This document shows, piece after piece, positions 16,805 through 24,800 of a stretch of 64,000 nucleotides of DNA. Under the pieces are notes generated by a model. It did not search any database and was not told where the DNA came from. It was given only the letters and a program-made list of their open reading frames with translations. Location of the stretch: positions 496,001 to 560,000 of the forward strand of contig NZ_CP051006.1 in NCBI RefSeq assembly GCF_014673495.1, given 5' to 3'. Numbering within the stretch: position 1 is the first letter of the stretch; every line of letters begins with the position of its first letter. Source of the DNA: Streptomyces griseofuscus (GTDB taxonomy: Bacteria > Actinomycetota > Actinomycetes > Streptomycetales > Streptomycetaceae). Both the position numbers and the translations under genes were made by a program.

Positions 16805-16847
16805 GCGGCAGGGGCGGCGGCTACGGGGGTGCCGTCGCCCCTGCCGC
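16805..16847. terminator. Strong bidirectional hairpin between convergent operons
   Basis: A 16-bp GC-rich stem (16805-16820 with 16832-16847; one G-T wobble) and an 11-base loop, midway between the LuxC-like stop (16730) and the stop of the leftward NRPS operon (16930). It probably terminates both transcripts. Confidence 0.8.
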
Positions 16848-16929
16848 CGCTCCCTGCCGCTCCGCCGTCGGCCATGTACTCCCGGCGCCGGCCCGGCCCG
16901 GCATCCCCCTGACGTGCCCGCAGTCTCCC

Positions 16930-18735
16930 CTACTTGCCCGCCGTCTCGGTGTCCTCCGCGACGGCGGCGGCGAACTCGGCGACCTCGGAGGCTTCGAAGA
17001 CCAGGTGCATGGGGACCTGGAGGCCGGTGCGGGCTTCCAGTTCGCGGACGGCGCGGATGGCGCGGAAGGAGTCGCCGCCGAGGGCGAAGAAATCGTCCGT
17101 GGGGCCGAGCGGGCCGGCGCCGAGGACCTCGGACCAGATGTCGGCGATCACCGATACGAGGTCGGAGGCGTCCTGGGCGCAGGCGCTGCCGGTGGTCGCC
17201 GGGAGGGCTTCCTCGGCGCGGGCCGCGAGCACGGCGTGGTCCAGCTTGCCGTTCGGGGTGAGCGGGAAGTGGTCCAGGGGGATCAGGGCGGCGGGCACCA
17301 TATGGGAGGGGAGGCGGTCCGCCAGGTGGGTGCTCACCGAGAGCAGTGACAGGTCCGTGCCGTCCTCGTCCAGGACCACGAAGCCGACCAGCCGGGTCTC
17401 GGGTCCGGTGCCGTGGGCGATGACGGCCGCCTGGCGTACTCCGGGGGCGGTGCGGATCGTGCCCTCGATCTCGCCGGGTTCGATCCGGAAGCCGCGGATC
17501 TTGATCTGGCGGTCGACCCGGCCCAGGTACTCCAGTTGGCCCGGGGTGTGTTCGCGGACCAGGTCGCCGGAGCGGTAGAGCAGGCCGGCGGCGGGGTCGA
17601 CCGGGTCCTTGACGAAGCGTTCGGCGGTGAGTTCGGGGCGGTTGTGGTAGCCGAGCGAGACGCCGACACCGCCGATGTACAGCTCACCGGGCTCCCCCGG
17701 CGCGACCGGCCGCCCCTGCTCGTCCAGCACGCGCAGCGTGGTGTCCTCGATGGCGGAGCCGATCAGGACGGTCGCCGGGTCGGGGTCGCGCGGGCAGACC
17801 CAGGCGGTGCAGTACATGGTGCACTCGCTGGGGCCGTAGAGGTTGCTGAGCGTGGCGTCGGAGCGGCTGTGGAAGCGGCGTACCAGCTCCGGGCTCAGCG
17901 CCTCGCCGCCGGTCAGGGCCTGGCGCAGGCCGTCGACGCGTTCGCCGGGGCGCAGGGCCAGCAGGAACAGTTCCAGGAGGGAGACGACCCACCACACGGT
18001 GGTGACGCGCTGCTCGCGGATGAGGCGCGCCAGGTGCTCGGGGTCGCGCTGGCGGCCGGGGGCGGCGACGACGATGGCGGCGCCGTGCAGGAGCGGCCAG
18101 TAGACCTCGACGAGGAACATGTCGAAGGTGCAGGCGGTGTGGTGCAGGACCCGGTCGCCGTCGTCGATCGGGTGGCTGTTCTGGAGGGAGCGCAGCCGGG
18201 CGCTGACACCGCGGTGGCTGAGCAGCGAGCCCTTGGGGCGGCCGGTCGAACCGGAGGTGTAGATGATCACCGCGGGGCTGTCGGCGAGGTCCGGGGCGGG
18301 GGTGAACTCCCCTTTGGACGCGGGCGCTTCGGCGCATTCCTCGACGGTCAGGACCGCGGTGCCGAGGTCGTCGGGCAGGGTGGCGCGGAGCGCGGCGGAG
18401 GTCAGCAGCAGCCGGGGTTCGCTGTCGTCCAGCAGGAACTGGACGCGCTCGCCCGGGTTGGCGGTGTCGATGGCCACATGGGCGCCGCCGGCGAGGACCA
18501 CGGCGGTGACCGCGATGACGAAGTCCGCGGAGCGCTCCAGCAGCACGGCCACCCGGTCGCCGGGCCGGACCCCGCGCTCGCGCAGCAGGGTCGCGGTGTG
18601 TACGGCGCGGTCGCGGACCTCACCGGCGAGGAGGATGTCGTCGCCGTCCACGATCGCCTGGTGCGTGGGGTGGGCGGCCCAGCGGGCGAGCAGGGCGGTG
18701 TCGAGGCGGTGGGCCGCGTCGGCGGGCGTTTCCAT
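16930..18735 (-). CDS. NRPS adenylation-thiolation didomain (A-T), no C domain
   Basis: 601 aa. The A domain (about 10-500) has YTSGSTGRPKG (159-169), YRSGDL and the catalytic lysine in TPNGKLD. The T domain (about 520-590) carries the phosphopantetheine serine in LGGDSF (S556). Hand alignment to GrsA gives the pocket D-M-V-W-L-G-L-M-Y-K, which I cannot assign; the A4 motif FDMFLVEV is unusual. There is no condensation, epimerase or thioesterase domain, so it must work in trans with another C domain, for example C1 of the thioesterase-ending NRPS. A GTG at 18747 adds four residues but its ribosome site would be too close; the ATG at 18735 is preferred. It is the last gene of the leftward operon, 21 bp after the C-A-T gene. 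Confidence 0.92.
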   Translation of the reverse strand: METPADAAHRLDTALLARWAAHPTHQAIVDGDDILLAGEVRDRAVHTATLLRERGVRPGDRVAVLLERSADFVIAVTAVVLAGGAHVAIDTANPGERVQFLLDDSEPRLLLTSAALRATLPDDLGTAVLTVEECAEAPASKGEFTPAPDLADSPAVIIYTSGSTGRPKGSLLSHRGVSARLRSLQNSHPIDDGDRVLHHTACTFDMFLVEVYWPLLHGAAIVVAAPGRQRDPEHLARLIREQRVTTVWWVVSLLELFLLALRPGERVDGLRQALTGGEALSPELVRRFHSRSDATLSNLYGPSECTMYCTAWVCPRDPDPATVLIGSAIEDTTLRVLDEQGRPVAPGEPGELYIGGVGVSLGYHNRPELTAERFVKDPVDPAAGLLYRSGDLVREHTPGQLEYLGRVDRQIKIRGFRIEPGEIEGTIRTAPGVRQAAVIAHGTGPETRLVGFVVLDEDGTDLSLLSVSTHLADRLPSHMVPAALIPLDHFPLTPNGKLDHAVLAARAEEALPATTGSACAQDASDLVSVIADIWSEVLGAGPLGPTDDFFALGGDSFRAIRAVRELEARTGLQVPMHLVFEASEVAEFAAAVAEDTETAGK

Positions 18736-18756
18736 GGTGTCGGGCACCTTTCCGGG

Positions 18757-21700
18757 TCAGTTCTCGACGGCCGTGATGCGGGCGATACCGGCCGCGAGTT
18801 CGCGCACCGTGGAGTAGTCGAAGAGCAGCTCGACATCGAAGTCGGTACCCAGCGCGGCCTGGATGCGTCCGGCCAGGCGCATGGCGCGCAGCGAGTCGCC
18901 GCCCAGGTCGAAGAAGTCGTCGTCGGGCCCCACTTCGGGCAGCGCGAGCACCTCGCGGAACAGGCGGGCGACCAGTTCCTCCAGGTCGTGCGGGGTGGCT
19001 GCGGCGTCCGGGGCGGCGGAGCCGGCGGGCTCGTCGGCGGGGACCGTGAGCGCGAGGAGGTCGGTCTTGCCCGCGGGGGTCAGCGGCAGTTCGTCCAGGG
19101 TGACGAGGACGTCCGGGATCATGTACGAGGGCAGGCGCAGCCGGAGCCGTTCGCGCAGCCGCTCCGGGGTGACCGGGGTGGCGCGGTCAGCGGGAACGGT
19201 CCAGGCGACGAGGCGGTCCTCGCGTACGGCCACCACGGCGGCCGCGATGCCGGGCGCGTCCAGGAGGACCTGTTCGATCTCGCCGGGTTCGATGCGGTAG
19301 CCGCGCAGCTTGAGCTGGCGGTCGATCCGGCCGAGGACCTCGACCCGGCCGTCCGGCAGGACCCGGGCGTGGTCGCCGGTGCGGAACATCCGGGAGCCGG
19401 GGCTGTAGGGGTCGGGGCCGAACCGTTCGGCGGTGAGGTCGGGCAGGTTCCAGTAGCCCTCGGCGACACCGTCGCCGCCGATGCACAGTTCGCCGACGCA
19501 GCCGACGGGCACCAGCGCGCCCTCGCGGTCCAGGACGCGCAGGGTGGTGTTCGAGAGAGGCCGGCCGACGGTGACCCGGGTGGTCTCGGCGTGGATCTCC
19601 TCGACGCTGGAGTACACGGTGGTCTCGGTCGGGCCGTACATGTTCCACACGGACTGGCCGCGCTTGGCGAGCGGTTCGGCGAGGTCCGGCGGGAACGCCT
19701 CGCCGCAGCTGTACAGCCGGGGCCTGCCCTGGCCCTGCCAGCCGGAGTCGAGCAGGGCACGGTAGCGGGAGGGGGTGGCCTGGAGGGCGGTGATGCCGTG
19801 CCGGGTGAGGTAGGCGTCCACGTCGCGGCCGCTGAGCCCGAGGGTGCCGCCGCCGATGTGGACGCTCGCGCCGACGGCGAGCGGTACGAGGAGTTCGGCC
19901 AGGGAGGTGTCGAAGGTGAGGGTGGTCAGGGCCAGGAACCGGTCCTCGGGGGTGAGCCCCGGGTGCCGCAGGGCCAGGCTGTCCACCAGGTTGGCGAGCG
20001 CGCGGTGGCTGACGGCGACGCCCTTGGGGCGGCCGGTGGAGCCGGAGGTGTGGATGACGTAGGCGAGCCGCTCCGGCGCGCAGCCGGGCAGCGCGGCGGC
20101 GGCGGCCGGGTCGGCGGGGGTGAGGGTCTCCTGGGAGAGGTCGAGGACGGTGCCGTCCCAGCCGTCCGGGCGCAGGGCCGCCGTGGCGTCGGTGAGCAGC
20201 ACGGTGGGGGCCGCGTCGGCGAGGACGTAGGCGATCCGGTCGGCGGGGTGCGCGGGGTCGAGCGGGACGAAGGCGGCACCGGCCCGGGCGATCGCCAGCA
20301 GCGCGGTGACGAGGTCGGCGCCCCGGCTCAGGCAGACGGCCACCCGGTCGCCGGTGCTCACACCGTGCTCGACGAGCCGGAGGGCCAACGCCGTGGCCCG
20401 GTAGTCCAGTTGACGGTAGCTGTATGTGGCGTCGGGACCGACGACGGCGGGGTGCCCGGGGCGGGTGCGGACCGCGTCGGCGATCAGGTCGGCGAGCAGG
20501 GCGCGCGGCGGGGTGCGGTCGAGGTCCGTGCCGTTCCAGCGGTCGCAGAGCAGTGCCCGTATCTCCTCGGGCACGGCGAGGAGTTCGCGCACGGGCCGGC
20601 CGGGCCGGTCGGCGAGGCGTTCCAGTACGGCGGTGAACTGGCGCAGCACACCGTTCGCCTCGTCCTCGTCGAACACGGCCGAGTCCACGATCAGTTGGAC
20701 GTGCAGATCGCCCTGGGCGCGGACCACGAGGGTGGCGCGGTAGTTGGTGCGGGTCTCGTAGCGGACATCGGTGGTGCGCAGCGCGCCGTCGGCGAGGACG
20801 GCGGCGGAGGCGTCCGGGTAGTTCTCGAACACCACGACGGTGTCGAAGAGTTGGGCGCCGCGCTCGGTGCCGGCCCAGCGCTGGACGTCGGTCAGCGGGG
20901 TGTGCTGGTGCTCCAGGACGGGGTGGCGCGAGGCGGCGTAGCGGGTCAGCCACTCCTCGGCGGGCAGCTCGTGGTCGACGCGGGCGCGCACGGGCACGGT
21001 GTTGATGAACATGCCGATCATGGCGTCGGCGCCGGGCAGCGGGGGCCGGCCGGCGACGGTGACGCCGAACACCACGTCGTCACGGCCGCTGTAGCGGGCG
21101 ACCGTGCCGGCCCAGGCGGCCTCGACCAGGCTCCCGAGGGTGGTCGAGCGGGTCGCGGCGAGGGCGCGCAGCCGGCCGGCGAGCGCGGCGGGCAGGGTGG
21201 CGCGGACGGTGCGGAACTCACCGGAGGGCTTCGCGCCGGGCCGGATCCGGGGCAGTGTGAACACGGCGGGTTCGTCGTAGCCGTCGAGGTAGTCGGTCCA
21301 GAAGGCCTGGTCCCGTGCGGGGTCCTGGCGGCGCAGCCAGGCGATGTGCTCCCGGAAGGCGGGCGGCGGGGGCGGGGTGTCGGCGTCGGGGCGCGCGAGG
21401 CGGGCCGTGACGTCGGCCAGCAGCAGGGCGGCCGACCAGCCGTCGAGGATCATGTGGTGGTACGTCCACACCATCAGGTGTTCGTCGGGGCCGAGCCGCA
21501 GGGCGAGCAGCCGCATCAGGGGTGCCCGGGTGAGGTCGAACGGCTCGGCGCGGCGGCGGGCGATCTCCGTGTCCACGGCCCGGTCGCGGTCCGCGCCGTC
21601 CAGGCCGGTGAGGTCGCGGACGTCGATCCGGACCTCGGCGCTCGGCAGGACGACCTGGCGGGGGGCGCTGATGCGTTCGTGGACGAAGGCGGTGCGCAGC

Positions 21701-21879
21701 ACGGGGTGCCGGGCGACCGCGGAGCGCCAGGCCGCCGTCAGGGCGTCGAGGTCGAGCGGCCCGAGGAGGCGGAACGTGGTGGTCTCGACGTAGAGGCCGC
21801 CGTCCGGGGAGGTGGTGGTGTGGAAGAGCATCCCTTCCTGGGCGGGCGAGAGGGGGTAGATGTCCTCGATGTCGTTCAC
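18757..21879 (-). CDS. NRPS module C-A-T
   Basis: 1040 aa. The C domain (1-440) starts with IEDIYPLSPAQEGMLFHT and has the active-site HHMILDGWS (H141, H142, D146). The A domain (about 460-930) has HTSGSTGRPKG, YGPTETTV, RTGDHAR and the lysine in TPAGKTD. The T domain serine is in LGGDSL (S996). The hand-derived A pocket is D-T-A-Q-Y-C-M-V-Y-K, which I cannot assign to an amino acid. No E or TE domain follows. The GTG at 21879 overlaps the stop of the upstream PKS (GTGA), so this module probably extends the chain handed over by that PKS ACP. Confidence 0.93.
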   Translation of the reverse strand: MNDIEDIYPLSPAQEGMLFHTTTSPDGGLYVETTTFRLLGPLDLDALTAAWRSAVARHPVLRTAFVHERISAPRQVVLPSAEVRIDVRDLTGLDGADRDRAVDTEIARRRAEPFDLTRAPLMRLLALRLGPDEHLMVWTYHHMILDGWSAALLLADVTARLARPDADTPPPPPAFREHIAWLRRQDPARDQAFWTDYLDGYDEPAVFTLPRIRPGAKPSGEFRTVRATLPAALAGRLRALAATRSTTLGSLVEAAWAGTVARYSGRDDVVFGVTVAGRPPLPGADAMIGMFINTVPVRARVDHELPAEEWLTRYAASRHPVLEHQHTPLTDVQRWAGTERGAQLFDTVVVFENYPDASAAVLADGALRTTDVRYETRTNYRATLVVRAQGDLHVQLIVDSAVFDEDEANGVLRQFTAVLERLADRPGRPVRELLAVPEEIRALLCDRWNGTDLDRTPPRALLADLIADAVRTRPGHPAVVGPDATYSYRQLDYRATALALRLVEHGVSTGDRVAVCLSRGADLVTALLAIARAGAAFVPLDPAHPADRIAYVLADAAPTVLLTDATAALRPDGWDGTVLDLSQETLTPADPAAAAALPGCAPERLAYVIHTSGSTGRPKGVAVSHRALANLVDSLALRHPGLTPEDRFLALTTLTFDTSLAELLVPLAVGASVHIGGGTLGLSGRDVDAYLTRHGITALQATPSRYRALLDSGWQGQGRPRLYSCGEAFPPDLAEPLAKRGQSVWNMYGPTETTVYSSVEEIHAETTRVTVGRPLSNTTLRVLDREGALVPVGCVGELCIGGDGVAEGYWNLPDLTAERFGPDPYSPGSRMFRTGDHARVLPDGRVEVLGRIDRQLKLRGYRIEPGEIEQVLLDAPGIAAAVVAVREDRLVAWTVPADRATPVTPERLRERLRLRLPSYMIPDVLVTLDELPLTPAGKTDLLALTVPADEPAGSAAPDAAATPHDLEELVARLFREVLALPEVGPDDDFFDLGGDSLRAMRLAGRIQAALGTDFDVELLFDYSTVRELAAGIARITAVEN

Positions 21880-24800
21880 TGGGTGTCCTCTCCGGACCGG
21901 AACAGGTTCATGACCTGGGCCAGGTCCTCGGTGCTGAGGTCCGCGTCCGGGAAGGGATCCGGGTCGGGGGTGGCGGCTTCGGAAGGGGTCGGCGTGTCGG
22001 GGGTGGCGCCCGGAACGGGATGGGGCGCGGTGGCCGGGGCCGGATCGGGCGCGGTGAGCCGGGCGGCGAGGGCGCCGGGGGTGGGGTGGGCGAAGATGTC
22101 GCCGGGTGAGACCGGCAGCCCGGCGCGGCTCATCTCGTTCGCGATCTGCACGATGGTGAGCGAGTCGGCGCCCAGCTCGAACAGGTTGTCCCGCGCGGCC
22201 ACTTGGGGCAGGCCGAGCATATGGGCCCAGATCCCGGCGATCCGGGAGGGGATGTCGTCCGGGTCCGGGGTGCTGTCGGAGGCCCCCTGCGGGAGGGACG
22301 GCCGGAGGGTCGGGGTGGGGGCGGTGGAGCGGGGCGGGGTGGCTCGGGGTGTGACCAGGACGTGGGCCAGGTGCGGGTTGCCCAGGACGCGTTCGAGGGC
22401 GCGGAGACCTTCGTGGGTGGGGATGCCGGAGGTGGGGTGGTCGACGGCGGAGGCGGCGCGCTCCACGGCGGGCCCGGACCGGCCGGACACAGACTGGGCG
22501 GACGCGGACGGCGTGGACGCGGGCGGAGTGGACGCGGCGGGACGCAGGACGAAACCCTCGACGGTCACGGTGGGTCGGCCGTCCGGGTCGGTCAGGGTGA
22601 CGTCGGCCACGAGGGTGTCGTTCTCGGCGGCGGGGTTGCCGGAGCGCAGCACGATCCGGGCGTGTGCCAGTGCCCCGAGGTCCTGATGGAGCGTCAACCG
22701 GCGGTATGCGACGGGCAGATGACGACCACCGGCCTGGGCAAGGGCGCCGGTCGCCACGTCCAGCAGTGCGGGGTGCAGCGGATGGGCCTCGGTGTCCTCG
22801 TGGCAGCCCTCGGGCAGGCGCAGGGTCAGCAGCAGCTGTGGCTCCTCCGCCGGGCCGCCGGGTACGGCGCGTTCCACGCACGCCCAGCGGGGTCCCGTCT
22901 CCAGCAGGCCCCCGGACGCGCGTACCGGCGGCTCGGTGCCGGGGTCGGCGGGCGTGTGCAGGGGCGTGAGGTCGAGGCGCGCCGGGCGCGGGGTGTCGTC
23001 GCAGCGGATGCGGCCCTGGGCGTGCGGCCGGGTGGGTGAGGTGGTGGAGCGTACCTCCCAGTCGTGGCCGCCCTCCGGGTGGCGGCGCAGTCGTACGACG
23101 ACGAGCGGGAGGTCCGCCGCGGGCATGCGCAGGGGGCTGGTGAACACCGCGTCCAGGGTGACGGGCCGGGTACCGGCGGCCTCGGCGGCCGGCAGGAGGC
23201 GGTGGGCGGCGACGGCCAGGTCCAGGAGGGCTGTGCCGGGCAGCACCGGGTCACCGGACAGCCGGTGTTCGGCGGCCGGCCAGGCGGTCTGGGGGCCGTG
23301 CCGGAGCAGGAGTTCGTGCCAGCCTTCGGCGGTCTCGCGGCGGGCGGCGAACAGCGGGTGGTCCAGCGGTTCGCCCTCGCCTGACGGCCAGTCGAGGGTC
23401 GTGTGGCGCACGGCCATGCCCGTCTCGGTCCAGCGGTCCCAGCCGATGGAGACGGCCGTGTCGGTGGTGTGGGCGTACGCGTCGAGGAAGGCGTTGGCCG
23501 CGGCGTAGTCCGCCTGGCCGGGGGCCCCGGCGACGGCGAGCACCGAGGAGCACAGCACCAGCAGGGGGCGGTCCGGTGCGGTCAGCCGGTGCAGCAGCAC
23601 GGTGCCGCGGACCTTCGGTTCCAGGACGCGGGCGATGTCCTCGGGGGCACGCAGGGCGAGGACATTGCCGCCCGGCAGTCCGGCGGCGTGCAGGACGGCG
23701 GCGATACGGCCGTGCCGGGCGCGGATCTCGCCCAGGGCGGCGGCGAGGCCCGGTTCGTCGGAGACGTCACACTGGACGACGCAGACCTCGGCGCCCCGTT
23801 CGGCCAGGCCGGTCAGCGTCGCGGCGAGGGCGGGCGGGGTGGTGGGCGCGGGGGCGGCGGCCCCGGGGCGGATCACCTGCCAGGCCGGTCCGTCCGGGAC
23901 CGGTCGGCGGCTCAGCAGGACCAGGGTGCGGCCCGGTCCGGCCAGCCGCTGCGCGACGGCGGCGCCGATGCCGCCCAGGCCACCGGTGATCAGCCAGGTA
24001 CCGGTGGGGAGTTGGGCCCGCTGCTCGTCCTCGGGGGTGAGGACGGGGCGGGCCGGTTCGGGGGCCAGCCGGGAGCGGCCGCGCAGGGCGACGACGGGCG
24101 TGCCGGGGTCGCCGAGGGCGGACAGTTCGGCGATCACGGCCTCGGCGGCGCGGGTGAGGCCGGGGCCCGTGCGGGGGAAGTGATCGAGGTCGAGGACGCG
24201 TACCGTGCTGCCGGGCAGCTCCTGGGGCAGGACGCGGGCGGGGCCGGTGGCCGCGGCGGCCTGGGGGGTGCGGGGCCGCTGCCCGCCCACGGCGAGGGCC
24301 TCCTCGCTGACCAGCAGCAGCCGCGGCGGACGGCCCGGGAACTCCTCGCCCAGGGCCCGGACGAGCGCGGCGGGGACGGTCACGGCCCGCAGCGCGGAGC
24401 GTGCCATGTCGTCGGCGCTCGCGTCGTCGGCATGGCGCTCGTCCACGGCCCAGCAGGACAGTACGGCGTCGGGCGCGGCGTCGGCGGCCGCGAGGGCGGC
24501 GGCCAGGGCGCGGAACGCCTCGGGGTCGTCCGGGTCGATCCGGTGCCCGTCGCCCTCGGCTTCCGGCGCGCACCCGGGGTCGCCGGGCACCACCCGGTGG
24601 ACGCGGGCGCCGGCGCGGGTGAGGCGCCCGGCGACCTCGTCGGCGAGGCCGGAGCGGTCGGCGAGGAGCAGGACCGTGCCGGGTACGGATGCCGGGGCGG
24701 GCGGCAGGGTCGGTGACCAGGTGAGGGTGTGCAGCCAGTCGTCCAGCCGGGCGGGAGCGGGCTCCGGTCGCGGCGGGGCGGCGGGCGGGGCCGCCGGGGC

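Noticed and set aside
17413..22686. Very long open frame on the + strand opposite the NRPS genes (similar ones at 31664-36451 and 36448-40953)
   Set aside because: Antisense mirror of high-GC codons with biased third positions; the proteins have no motifs, while the minus-strand frames carry complete NRPS/PKS domains.
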